From positions 1 through 64,000 of the forward strand of contig JAGALB010000027.1 in NCBI GenBank assembly GCA_017625405.1: 64,000 nt of DNA. The letters are read 5' to 3'. This DNA is from Ruminiclostridium sp. (lineage in GTDB: Bacteria > Bacillota > Clostridia > Oscillospirales > Ruminococcaceae). Below are positions 15,560 through 23,893 of the stretch, piece after piece. The position numbers and the translations under genes are program-made. Within the stretch, counting starts at the first letter, position 1, and every line of letters begins with the position of its first letter. The notes beneath the pieces were generated by a model. It did not search any database. It was given only the letters and a program-made list of their open reading frames with translations, and was not told the origin of the DNA.

Positions 15560-15920
15560 TAAAGTTTTTGCAGAGGTGGCGAAAAACAAGAAACTATCAA
15601 TTGCCAATATAATTGTCAATTGTATGCAACGCTGCGGCGTTATATAACCATAGCTGCTTTTCTAGCTCGGCAAGTCACAATGTAAAGAAAGCGACTCTGA
15701 TGTTTCTAGGACCGGGGCCCGGTTTAAAAAGACATCTGAAAGGGCTGCGCTTATGGGCTCCCTGAAGCGTATGCTGATTGCAACTGCATACGGGGTTCAG
15801 TTGAACGAGGGAATAAGTGTGGATTTCATATGGGACGTTACCCCTTACAAGCCGTGATGATTACGGGTAAAAAGAAGAAGCAACAGGCTTTCCGCTATAC
15901 AGAGCGGAAAGCCTGTTTTT
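15560..15920 (+). ncRNA. Candidate structured non-coding RNA
   Basis: This part of a ~740-bp gene-free stretch has no convincing reading frame but many consecutive helices: CAATTG.CAA/TTG.CAATTG (15598-15622), AACGC/GCGTT (~15629-15640), GATGTTT/AAGACATC around an inner ACCGG/CCGGT (15698-15736), AGGG/CCCT with a crossing GCGCTT/AAGCGT pairing (15740-15770, possible pseudoknot), GTATGC/GCATAC, GTTCA/TGAAC and TTACCC/GGGTAA around CCGT/ACGG (15839-15870). It ends in a strong intrinsic terminator. A large Firmicutes regulatory RNA class such as raiA is possible but could not be confirmed. The 5' end is uncertain. Confidence 0.5.
15882..15920 (+). terminator. Terminator of the candidate RNA
   Basis: AACAGGCTTTCCGCT/AGCGGAAAGCCTGTT, a perfect 15-bp stem with a short loop and a T-run. 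Confidence 0.92.
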
Positions 15921-16021
15921 GTCGGCAGCGCCGACGGGCAGTTACTGCCTTATAAAAATATAATAAAGGTATTTTTTTTACTGCTATGACAGCAAAAAGC
16001 ATATTACCATAAAATTTGATA

Positions 16022-16050
16022 TTGTAAAATCCGCAGAAATATGGTATAAT
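16022..16050 (+). promoter_or_regulatory. Sigma-A-like promoter of the second ECF sigma unit
   Basis: TTGTAA (16022-16027), 17-bp spacer, TATAAT (16045-16050). It leaves a ~160-base leader before the sigma gene. Confidence 0.65.
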
Positions 16051-16057
16051 ATAAAAA

Positions 16058-16193
16058 TGTGTGATAAAAGTGCCTGTTTAAGGCAGTTTGCACACATTTA
16101 ACAAAATTTACGGCAAAAATTAGTCAATGATTTTTGCAGTAAATTTCTTGAAAGTGAAACTTTTTTGAAAAAATCTCCTACTACTAAGTGTAG
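16058..16193 (+). promoter_or_regulatory. Folded leader of the second ECF sigma gene
   Basis: Four successive hairpins: TGTGTG..CACACA enclosing TGCCT/AGGCA (16058-16096); AAATTTAC.GCAAAAAT/ATTTTTGC.GTAAATTT (16104-16146); AAAGT-GAA-ACTTT followed by Ts (16151-16166), terminator-like; and CTAC-TAAGT-GTAG (16181-16193) next to the ribosome site. Such density suggests post-transcriptional control of the sigma factor. Confidence 0.45.
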
Positions 16194-16216
16194 GTCGGAA
16201 AAGCGAGGTGAACCTT

Positions 16217-16759
16217 TTGGGCAGCAATGCGCTTGACGCCTATTTCAACAGCGTTTACAGCGAGACATTTGCCTCTGTTTCCCGTTATGTCGTAAGCAAA
16301 TGCGGCAGCATTCAGGAATCTGAGGATATTCTCCAGAATATTTATGCACGTTTCTATCAGCGTATTGCCAAGAAAGGTTACGAGGATATAGAAAATGCAG
16401 AGGCTTTTGTCATTAATATAGCAAAATTCGAGTGCAAGAACTATTTCGGCTTTATCAAGAAGCACAGCGTAAGCAGTTCCTTTGCGGATTTCAGCGAGGA
16501 ACAGATGGTTGCGGTGGAAGCGGAAATGTCCAGAGAGCAGAAAAGTCTTGAGGATGTACTCTGCAACTCTCTTGTTGCAAAGCAGATTTTCAACGACATT
16601 GCAAATGACGACCCTGTTACAGGCCGTATTTTCTATCTGCATTTCGTATGTGACATGAAGCTTGACGAAGTAGCAAAGGCGCTTGACCTTAACCTTTCAA
16701 CGGTAAAAAACAAGCTTTACCGTACAATTGAAAGACAGAAGAAGAAATTCAATCTTTGA
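16217..16759 (+). CDS. Second ECF-type RNA polymerase sigma factor
   Basis: About 180 residues. Region 2 reads QESEDILQNIYARFYQRI and region 4 ends with the helix-turn-helix DEVAKALDLNLSTVKNKLYRTI. The TTG start is chosen because GAGGTG (16205-16210) is six bases upstream, a spacing seen for several TTG starts here; a GTG at 16208 would lie inside that ribosome site. The next gene, 36 bp downstream, encodes a single-pass membrane protein, repeating the sigma plus membrane-partner layout seen at 4.5-7.1 kb. The long folded leader suggests additional control at the RNA level. Confidence 0.88.
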   Translation: MGSNALDAYFNSVYSETFASVSRYVVSKCGSIQESEDILQNIYARFYQRIAKKGYEDIENAEAFVINIAKFECKNYFGFIKKHSVSSSFADFSEEQMVAVEAEMSREQKSLEDVLCNSLVAKQIFNDIANDDPVTGRIFYLHFVCDMKLDEVAKALDLNLSTVKNKLYRTIERQKKKFNL

Positions 16760-16795
16760 TTTTACATAAAATCTCACGGAAAGGAGGACGCAGTT

Positions 16796-18565
16796 TTGAA
16801 TAAAAATGATTTTTACAAAGAGATTATGACATCATATGCTCTTGATCCCGAAAAAATCAGAATGAATGCTATTAAGCAGGCCAAAAAGCCCGCATGGCAG
16901 AAGGTTGCTTCAACTTACTGGAAGCCTGCTATGGGTATAGCTGCCGCAGCTGCCGTTACAGTCGGCGCCGTTACATTCTCAAACCGTCCCTCCGCACCCG
17001 ATGTGATTGTTGCTCCCGAAGCGGCACTCTCTGCTTCCCAGCGACTTATTGACGCCGAAAAGAGTTATTATAACCCCGGCGATGAGCAGCATTATGCAAA
17101 TGTTTATGTTACATTCATGGAGCCTGTAAGCTATACCGAAATCCTTATGGCGATTTCCGCCGTTGATGATTCCGGCGACATTGAGCTTTGCTCCGTTTAT
17201 CTTGAAGACAGGGTTATAGCCGGCGATGAAATCAACGCTTTTGCCGCTGAACACGCAGATGAGGATTCTGCTGTTGCCGCAAAGCTCTCCTTACCCGCAG
17301 GCTTCTACCGTGATATTCAGGACCTTTCTATTGTTTATCTTGCTGAGCTTGGCTCCGCAGAAATAAATGACGACACCTTTGTACCGATTGAGGTTGATGA
17401 CGATGATCCTCTCGAAAACGATCACCTCAGCATCGTTCCTCCCGTTACATCGGCGCCTCTTGTAACCACAACTCCCTTCTCCTTTGAAGAAATCCCTGTA
17501 ACAACACCTGAAGAAGTACCCGTTATAGGTGAATCCTCTGAGGACAGCGCAGTTGTTCCTCCCGTATCGGAAGAGGAAGACGAAGTTGTTGAAGAGCCTG
17601 CTGTAACAACAACCACAGTAGTAGCTCCCGAAACAACTCCCGAAGAAACCACAACCACATACTATCGTGGCGACGTAGGTCTTCTTACCGAAATGTACGA
17701 GCTTAACGTTGAAAACGCACTCAATGCCTATATTGCAGGCGACAACGTTGTTGTTCTTACAAAGAATCAGGCATATCTCTATACTATCGGCGGCTTCGGC
17801 AGCCAGTATGGCGATGTTGTTGATATTATAAATCCCAAGCTTGCATTCAGAAGCGAAGACAGAATAATTCTCACAGGCTGCAACGCAGAAAACAAGAGAA
17901 ATATAATCATTTCCGTCAACGCTGAAACCGATAATTATATCGTATATGATGCAAGTGCAAATATAGGTGAAAATGAAATTGCTTCGATTTCTTACTGCGA
18001 ATCTGCTGACAAGTTCTATCTCAAGGCAGTTTCCCAGAACAGCTCTCTTGTTTATGAGCTTCACCTTCTCAGCGATTCTGAGTTCTCCTTCCGTCCTCTT
18101 GTAGAGGTTCAGGCTCCTATTTCCATTGCGGGCAGCAGCGGTGATGTTCTTTATTTCGCTACAACCGCAGGAACAGACAGAACAACGCTTTACAGCTTCA
18201 ACTGTCTTGACGGAACTCTTCTTGAGTACGCTGATTTCTCAGGCGTGGCAAAGATAAAGAGAAGTGCTGATTTCAGAAGCTTTGCAATACTTGTTTCTGA
18301 CGGAACATCCTTTATTTTCGATGTTGAAACAGTAAGACTTGTATCCACACAGGTAAGCGATGATGTTCAGATAACAGCTATGGACGGCGAAACCTTCTTT
18401 ACTGCAAACGGTGCAACATACAAGCTCAATGTTGCAGGCGAAATCTGCGAAGCAGACAGACCGGTTGCTTTCGGTAACGAAGAAAGACCTTTATACATCG
18501 TGAATGAAATCAATTCTGACAAGGTCGTTATAATCCGTGACGACGGCAATAATAACATCTGGTAA
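16796..18565 (+). CDS. Single-pass membrane protein, probable partner of the second ECF sigma factor
   Basis: 589 residues, TTG start with AAAGGAGG upstream. The first ~40 residues are basic and cytoplasmic, one membrane segment follows (MGIAAAAAVTVGAVTF, ~46-61), and the rest is external: a globular part to ~200, a Thr/Glu/Val-rich linker (~215-290), then a beta-rich region with spaced repeats that could be a propeller (ILTGCN, YFATTAGTD, IFDVETVRLV). No enzyme motif is recognised. The layout resembles the M23-containing protein at 4472-6589, with a different outer domain. An anti-sigma or signal-sensing role is inferred from position. Confidence 0.65.
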   Translation: MNKNDFYKEIMTSYALDPEKIRMNAIKQAKKPAWQKVASTYWKPAMGIAAAAAVTVGAVTFSNRPSAPDVIVAPEAALSASQRLIDAEKSYYNPGDEQHYANVYVTFMEPVSYTEILMAISAVDDSGDIELCSVYLEDRVIAGDEINAFAAEHADEDSAVAAKLSLPAGFYRDIQDLSIVYLAELGSAEINDDTFVPIEVDDDDPLENDHLSIVPPVTSAPLVTTTPFSFEEIPVTTPEEVPVIGESSEDSAVVPPVSEEEDEVVEEPAVTTTTVVAPETTPEETTTTYYRGDVGLLTEMYELNVENALNAYIAGDNVVVLTKNQAYLYTIGGFGSQYGDVVDIINPKLAFRSEDRIILTGCNAENKRNIIISVNAETDNYIVYDASANIGENEIASISYCESADKFYLKAVSQNSSLVYELHLLSDSEFSFRPLVEVQAPISIAGSSGDVLYFATTAGTDRTTLYSFNCLDGTLLEYADFSGVAKIKRSADFRSFAILVSDGTSFIFDVETVRLVSTQVSDDVQITAMDGETFFTANGATYKLNVAGEICEADRPVAFGNEERPLYIVNEINSDKVVIIRDDGNNNIW

Positions 18566-18570
18566 TTCCA

Positions 18571-18831
18571 AAGCCGCAGATTGCAAGGCGGTGCCCGTAC
18601 AGAAGATTTATATGTATTTATCGGAGGAAACCTTTCTGTAGAAAGGTTATCCCCCGTACCCCCTTCCAAAGACTTTTAATATCAATTACAGCCTGACAGG
18701 GTAAACCTGTCAGGCTGTAATTAATATTTGAAGTGTTCGGAAAGGAGTTTGAGGGAAACCCTTTTACAAAAGGGTTTCCCTCAATAATACATACAATACT
18801 TTTATACGCACCGCCTTGCGTTCTGCGGCTT
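18571..18831. repeat. Three-hairpin intergenic element, copy A
   Basis: About 260 bp. The ends are inverted repeats of 24 bp with 2 mismatches (18571-18594 and 18808-18831, beginning AAGCCGCAGA). Inside are three large hairpins: 18622-18656, 18684-18722 (perfect 17-bp stem around GTAA, extended by flanking pairing) and 18751-18782. The ~180-bp core (18616-18795) reappears nearly unchanged but inverted at 43005-43192. It lies between convergent genes and its right end overlaps the citrate synthase stop codon. It could be a bidirectional terminator element or a non-autonomous mobile element. Confidence 0.85.
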
Positions 18832-20197
18832 AACGATTTTCCAGATTCTTGTATTCTCTTCTGGGCTGAACATTCATATATGCAGGACGGATAATCTTCT
18901 TGCCGTTGATAAGCTCTTCGATTCTGTGAGCAGACCAGCCTGCAATTCTTGCAGTAGCAAAAAGCGGAGTATAAAGCTCTGCGGGAAGTCCCAGCATAGT
19001 ATAGCAGAAACCGCTGTAAAAGTCGATATTTGCGCTTACGCCCTTGTAGATACGGCGCTTCTTAGCAATGACCTCGGCAGCAAGCCTTTCAACGGTAGCA
19101 TAAAGGTTGAATTCCTTTTCCATGCCCTTTTCAATTGCAAGCTTTTCAACATAGCCCTTGAATGCGCCGGAACGGGGGTCGGAAACAGAATATACCGCAT
19201 GACCCATACCGTAGATAAGTCCGCTCTTGTCAAAGGCCTCCTTATTGAGAAGCTTTTCGAGGTAAGCGGAAATTTCTTCTTCATTTTCCCAGTTTTTCAC
19301 GGTTGCTTTCAGTTCGTCAAACATTTCCACAACCTTTAAATTCGCACCGCCGTGCTTGGGGCCCTTGAGGGAGCTGAGTGCGGCTGCAACTGCGGAATAG
19401 GTATCTGTACCCGAAGAGGTTACAACGTGCATTGTAAAGGTGGAGTTGTTACCGCCGCCGTGTTCTGCGTGAAGCACCAGCGCTAAGTCAAGAACTCTTG
19501 CTTCAAGCTCTGTATATCTGCTGTCGGCACGGAGAAGATGCAGAATATTTTCCGCAACCGAAAGATTCTTTCTGGGCTGGTGGATAACAAGACCCTTGTT
19601 GTCCATATAATAGAGCTTTACCTGATAAGCATAAACGGCAAGCATCGGGAAAAGCGCAATAAGCTCAAGTGACTGCCTTAAAACATTGGGAATGCTGAGG
19701 TCGGAGGGGTTTTCGTCATAGGCGAACAGAGTGAGAACGCTTCTTGCAAGAGTGTTCATAATGTCGTTGCTGGGGCATTTCATAACAATGTCACGCACAA
19801 AGGATGACGGAAGCTGTCGGTAATCTGCAATAAGGCTTGTGAATTTTTCCAGTTCGTCCTTATCGGGAAGACTTCCGAAAAGAAGCAGATAAACCGTTTC
19901 TTCAAAGCCGAAACGCTTTTCGCCCATAAATCCGCTTATAAGGTCGTTTATATTATAACCACGGTAATAAAGCTCACCCTCACAGGGAACAAGCTCACCG
20001 TTTACTTCTTTTTTGGAAACAATTTCCGAAATATCTGTAAGTCCTGTAAGAACGCCCTTACCGTTAAGGTCACGGAGTCCGCAGAACACATTATGTTGGG
20101 TATACAGGTCGGGGGCGATATTGCTGTTGTTTCTGCAATGCGCCGCAAGCTGTTCAATATCTGGTGTTATGTTGGAAAAGGCGTAGTGATTAGCCAT
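18830..20197 (-). CDS. Citrate synthase
   Basis: Condenses oxaloacetate and acetyl-CoA to citrate at the entry of the oxidative TCA branch. 455 residues. Catalytic and substrate motifs are HAEHGGGN (H246), GPKHGGAN (H282), GHAVYSVSDPR (H333) and NIDFYSG, which supplies the catalytic Asp. The first arginine of the usual GHRVY motif is alanine here. The length and N-terminal extension fit the clostridial citrate/2-methylcitrate synthase group, so 2-methylcitrate activity cannot be excluded. The ribosome site CAGGAGGT is optimal. The gene stands alone; no aconitase or IDH is nearby. Confidence 0.92.
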   Translation of the reverse strand: MANHYAFSNITPDIEQLAAHCRNNSNIAPDLYTQHNVFCGLRDLNGKGVLTGLTDISEIVSKKEVNGELVPCEGELYYRGYNINDLISGFMGEKRFGFEETVYLLLFGSLPDKDELEKFTSLIADYRQLPSSFVRDIVMKCPSNDIMNTLARSVLTLFAYDENPSDLSIPNVLRQSLELIALFPMLAVYAYQVKLYYMDNKGLVIHQPRKNLSVAENILHLLRADSRYTELEARVLDLALVLHAEHGGGNNSTFTMHVVTSSGTDTYSAVAAALSSLKGPKHGGANLKVVEMFDELKATVKNWENEEEISAYLEKLLNKEAFDKSGLIYGMGHAVYSVSDPRSGAFKGYVEKLAIEKGMEKEFNLYATVERLAAEVIAKKRRIYKGVSANIDFYSGFCYTMLGLPAELYTPLFATARIAGWSAHRIEELINGKKIIRPAYMNVQPRREYKNLENR

Positions 20198-20375
20198 ATC
20201 GTACCTCCTGAAAAAATAATATTATTACTATTATATCATAAAGGAAACAAAAATGCAAGTTTTTACAACAAAAAATTCATTTTAACATATCAGCAACAAA
20301 TTAAAAAGCTGTCACTAAGATTTCACAGAAGGACGGTATTATAATATCAATAAAATGATATATGAAAGGGAAAAT

Positions 20376-22112
20376 ATGCGGTTCAGAAGAATTTTAACGG
20401 GGATTGCTCTTTTATTATCCGTGTGCGGATGTGATTTGCAGAATGCGGAAACAAGCCCCACACCTCAGGATTCGGTACAGACAACAACATCTGATTTTAC
20501 CAGCCAGGATATATCCGAGCAGACGGAAATTTTTTCAAACGAATGCTTTATAGAACTGGGAAATACCGTGTCGATAAACGGCAGCGGTGCGTGGTTTGAA
20601 AACAGCTGCATAACTATAAGCGAGCGTGGCATTTACACCTTTACAGGCAGCCTTTCCGACGGCATGATATATGTGAATACAGATGAAACCGTCAAGCTGG
20701 TTCTTGAGAATGCCAAAATCACAAACAAATCAGGCCCTGCGATTTTTGCCGAATGCGGAAAGCTGTTTATTGCTGCAACAGACGGAACTGAAAATTTCAT
20801 TACCGACGGTAAGGAGTATACCTTTGCCCGTGAATTTGAAAATGAAGAATCCTTAAGGTCTGCTATCCACTCCGAGGGCAGTATCTTTTTCAAGGACGGC
20901 ATGGGAAAAATCAGCATAAACGCACGCTATAAGGACGCTGTTCACGGAGAATCGGTTTCAGTTTATGACTGCACACTTTCCGTTGAAGCGGACAAAGCGG
21001 GAATCACAGCCGACAGCTCCATAACTACAGTGGACTGCAATATAGATATTATAAGCGAGGGCGACTGCATCAAGACCGAAAGCGAAGGCGTGGTCACTCT
21101 CCAGAACAGTAACATAACCCTTGAAACCGAAAAGGACGGCATACAGTCGGCAGGCCGGTTAAAAACCACAGGCGGTAATATCACTATAACCACAAGCGGC
21201 GACATTGTTGCAGATTCCGAACTCAGCAGCAAGGGCATAAAAGCGGCGGATATGCAGATTTCCGACAGTGTAATTACCGTAAATTCAACCGACCACGCCA
21301 TAAAGTGCGACGGCGAAACGGAGATAACAGGCGGAAAGCTTACCTTGTCATCTTCTCAGGGAAAGGGCATAACCTCTGAAAAAGCCCTCACCATAAATGC
21401 GGATATTGATATAACGGGAAGCTCTGAAGGTATTGAAAGCAAGGGTGTTCTCAGTATAAACGGCGGAAATATAAACGTGGTTTCAACCGATGACGGGCTT
21501 AATACAGGCGGCGATGACCCGACCCAGGACCACACTATGAATATAAACGGCGGTATTGTCACTGTCAACGCAGGCGGTGACGGTCTTGACGCAAACGGCG
21601 ACATCAACGTGGCAGGCGGAACAGTTGTGGTTTTCGGCCCTGACACTGATGCAAACTCCTCACTGGACAGCGGTGATTTCGGCTTCAGCATCAATGTAAC
21701 GGGAGGCAGAATCCTTGCCCTCGGCAGCATGGGAATGATGAAGCAGCCAAAGGGCGAATGCGTAAGCTCCCGTGAAATTTCCGTATCACAGGGCGCAGTC
21801 ATTTCCGTAAAGGACAGCAGCGGAACAGAATTGGTTTCCGTGACAGCACCCAAAGCTGTCAGCGGACTTATCTACTGCGGTGAAAATGCTGAAAGCTGTA
21901 AAATCTATGCGGACGGAAAAGAAATTACCGTGTCGGCAGGCTTCAGCGGCGGTTTTGGCGGAATGGGCGGCGATCGTGGCGGATTCGGCGGCAGAGGCGG
22001 AAGAAAGCCCGATGCTGCGGGGCAGCTCCCTGACGGTGAAAACATGACTCCTCCTGAAATCCCTGAAGGCGGATTCGGCGGAAGAGTTCCTCCTTCAGAC
22101 AATCAGACTTAA
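20376..22112 (+). CDS. Cthe_2159-like carbohydrate-binding lipoprotein
   Basis: About 578 residues. A signal sequence with cysteines (LLLSVCGCDLQ) suggests a lipoprotein. The body is repeated beta-strand turns rich in GG-I/N (TTGGNITI, INGGNINVVS, INGGIVTVNAGGDGLDANG), matching the right-handed beta-helix domain of the Cthe_2159 (DUF4353) family, which binds cellulose-like or acidic plant-wall polysaccharides. The last ~60 residues are Gly/Arg- then Pro-rich and probably disordered. The ATG at 20376 is preferred because AAAGGG lies at the right distance; an ATG seven codons upstream lacks a site. Surface attachment to plant fibre is inferred. Confidence 0.78.
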   Translation: MRFRRILTGIALLLSVCGCDLQNAETSPTPQDSVQTTTSDFTSQDISEQTEIFSNECFIELGNTVSINGSGAWFENSCITISERGIYTFTGSLSDGMIYVNTDETVKLVLENAKITNKSGPAIFAECGKLFIAATDGTENFITDGKEYTFAREFENEESLRSAIHSEGSIFFKDGMGKISINARYKDAVHGESVSVYDCTLSVEADKAGITADSSITTVDCNIDIISEGDCIKTESEGVVTLQNSNITLETEKDGIQSAGRLKTTGGNITITTSGDIVADSELSSKGIKAADMQISDSVITVNSTDHAIKCDGETEITGGKLTLSSSQGKGITSEKALTINADIDITGSSEGIESKGVLSINGGNINVVSTDDGLNTGGDDPTQDHTMNINGGIVTVNAGGDGLDANGDINVAGGTVVVFGPDTDANSSLDSGDFGFSINVTGGRILALGSMGMMKQPKGECVSSREISVSQGAVISVKDSSGTELVSVTAPKAVSGLIYCGENAESCKIYADGKEITVSAGFSGGFGGMGGDRGGFGGRGGRKPDAAGQLPDGENMTPPEIPEGGFGGRVPPSDNQT

Positions 22113-22118
22113 AAGCAG

Positions 22119-22148
22119 AAACGGAGAAGATTTTACTCTTCTCCGTTT
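22119..22148. terminator. Bidirectional terminator
   Basis: Perfect 12-bp stem AAACGGAGAAGA/TCTTCTCCGTTT between convergent genes. Confidence 0.88.
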
Positions 22149-22151
22149 ATT

Positions 22152-22709
22152 TTATCTTATGGGTAAATCGGATTCTGGTGTTTCGGCGATCTGCCAGCCA
22201 TTATATTTGATACATCTCTGTCTTATTGCCATATACGCTTTGTAAAGGCTGACTTCTTCGTCGGGGATTTCTTCATACTGGGCAGATCCAAAAAGGCCTT
22301 CGTTTCTGACGGCGGTTGCTTTATCTGTAAGAACGATTTTTTTACCGCTGAGAAGCTCTATTGTCATTCTCATACGGTGTTCGGTGTAACCTCTGCGGTA
22401 TTTGTTGCCTTTGCGGTATCTTTTATATTTTTCAGCATTAATGTTGCAGATATCTTGAACAGTTATTTTTCTGCGTCTGAGAAGACATTTTATAATTATG
22501 GTTCTGTCTTCCACAACAACAGTTGTACCGACAGCCTGTTCGATAAAATAGAAAATGGCGCATATACCTGATATATTCATTCCGATAAGCCATACGAACA
22601 AGGAAAATGTTTCTTTAGGAAAAGCAAAAAGAACCAAAAAAGCAATCAGAATAGAAAAGAGGCCCACCATCAGATTGATGGAGTTTTCATGTTTGATTTT
22701 AAAACTCAT
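22152..22709 (-). CDS. Small membrane protein of unknown function
   Basis: 185 residues. Two membrane segments near the N-terminus (LMVGLFSILIAFLVLFAF and FVWLIGMNISGICAIFYFI) are followed by a cytoplasmic beta-rich domain with basic residues (CLLRRRKITVQDICNI, ELLSGKKIVL). This layout resembles bacterial PH-like membrane proteins, but no decisive motif is visible. GGGGAGGA is a strong ribosome site. It is probably a single-gene unit ending at a shared bidirectional terminator. Confidence 0.65.
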   Translation of the reverse strand: MSFKIKHENSINLMVGLFSILIAFLVLFAFPKETFSLFVWLIGMNISGICAIFYFIEQAVGTTVVVEDRTIIIKCLLRRRKITVQDICNINAEKYKRYRKGNKYRRGYTEHRMRMTIELLSGKKIVLTDKATAVRNEGLFGSAQYEEIPDEEVSLYKAYMAIRQRCIKYNGWQIAETPESDLPIR

Positions 22710-22796
22710 ATGATATTTCCTCCCCTTGTTTTGGGGTTATTATAACAGATGTATGAAGGGATGTCAATAGGGGAGTTTTTTTTGGGGGGTGAGGGC

Positions 22797-22881
22797 GGGG
22801 CGGCAGCGCCGCCCCGCATGCATTTTCCGCCAGCGGCGGAAAATGCAGATAGCGGAGCAGCCGTATGGCTGCTCCGCTATC
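22797..22881. repeat. Cluster of three perfect hairpins
   Basis: GGGGCGGC/GCCGCCCC (22797-22815), GCATTTTCCGCC/GGCGGAAAATGC (22820-22846) and a 15-bp stem GATAGCGGAGCAGCC (22848-22881), with loops of 3-4 bases. It sits just downstream of the CPBP gene. A diverged cluster of the same plan is at 24975-25048. Confidence 0.85.
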
Positions 22882-22897
22882 ATCTGTGCCCACATTG

Positions 22898-23884
22898 TCA
22901 GTCCATGAAAAGTGTAAACATCACCAGTATTCCTATAATTGCAAGTGGAGTACTTACAAATGCGGCAAGGGCATCCTTGTTTGACAGATAGCGGTTGACA
23001 GTGCGCAGAACGAAACATTTTCTCGCTATACATATTATAAGAAGGAAGAAGCCCAGAAAGGCCAGTATCGCAGACAGGCTGCCGCAGATGTATACAATCT
23101 TTTCGCATATATCCTTTACCTGCTGCGAAGCATCTGCACATGCGCCGCCAAGGTCTGATGCACAGGAGACTATGATATTGTTTGCTGCATGAAGGATTGT
23201 AACAGGAATGATTGAGTTGTATTTTACTGCAATAGTTGAAAAGAATATGCCCAGCAGGGTTGCATAGGCGAACTGGTCGAAATTCCCGTGATAAAGCCCG
23301 AAAAGGATACCCGAAACAAGCACTGCTGTAAGGTCGCCATAGGCTCTCAGAGGTTTCAGCAGCAGACTGCGGAACATAATTTCCTCCGCTATGGGAGCGA
23401 TTATGCAGATGAAAAAGGCGAAAACGCCGAATTCGGCCATGTTCTGCGGCTCCATACCTGCAAAGGCGTCTTCGATTTCGCCTGTGCCGAAAAGCTTGTC
23501 AACAGCCGTATTTATAAGCTTGGTAAGGAGGGTTCCGAAAATTCCTGTGGTCATACCTGCCGTAAACAGGCAAAAAGCTTCGCCCCTGAACGGCTTGTAG
23601 CCTTTATCGGGGACAAACGCCCTGATTTCTTCCCTGAACAGAAAGAACAGCAGGATAACAGGCAGAAGATATGCGGAAACCGCATTCAATGCAAGAAGGG
23701 AGGTGTAGGGAAGGCTTTCGGTTGATGCAAAAAGGGAGTATATCCTGAGAAAGAGATAGGGTGCGAACTTATTGTTCAGCACCAGAATAATCATAGCTAT
23801 GCCGTATTTTCCTGCAAGGTTTTTAAGGTTTGCTTTTTCGGCGGCATAGAGTTTTATGTCGAATACGTTCTGTTCCTGATCCAT
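22898..23884 (-). CDS. CPBP-family intramembrane metalloprotease
   Basis: 328 residues, about eight membrane segments. The CPBP (CAAX protease/bacteriocin-processing) signature is present: EEIMFRS (EExxxR motif) in one helix and GLYHGNFDQF in the next, supplying the glutamates and histidine thought to bind metal. Bacterial members are linked to self-immunity to bacteriocins or membrane-protein processing; no bacteriocin gene is visible nearby. It is 9 bp downstream of a second CPBP gene and clearly shares its transcript. GAGGAG is the ribosome site. Confidence 0.85.
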   Translation of the reverse strand: MDQEQNVFDIKLYAAEKANLKNLAGKYGIAMIILVLNNKFAPYLFLRIYSLFASTESLPYTSLLALNAVSAYLLPVILLFFLFREEIRAFVPDKGYKPFRGEAFCLFTAGMTTGIFGTLLTKLINTAVDKLFGTGEIEDAFAGMEPQNMAEFGVFAFFICIIAPIAEEIMFRSLLLKPLRAYGDLTAVLVSGILFGLYHGNFDQFAYATLLGIFFSTIAVKYNSIIPVTILHAANNIIVSCASDLGGACADASQQVKDICEKIVYICGSLSAILAFLGFFLLIICIARKCFVLRTVNRYLSNKDALAAFVSTPLAIIGILVMFTLFMD

Positions 23885-23893
23885 TTAATCTCC

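Noticed and set aside
15560..15920. Possibility that the structured region is tmRNA, RNase P RNA or a group II intron.
   Set aside because: The tmRNA tag and tRNA-like ends, the conserved RNase P motifs and an intron domain V are all absent.
16181..16193. CTACTAAGTGTAG is identical to the stem-loop core of a Cas12a (Cpf1) CRISPR repeat.
   Set aside because: It occurs once, without spacers, flanking repeat bases or any cas gene in the window. The short stem is part of the sigma leader and the match is probably chance.
18571..18831. Element A considered as an insertion sequence.
   Set aside because: It has no transposase frame; only a non-autonomous or structural element remains possible.
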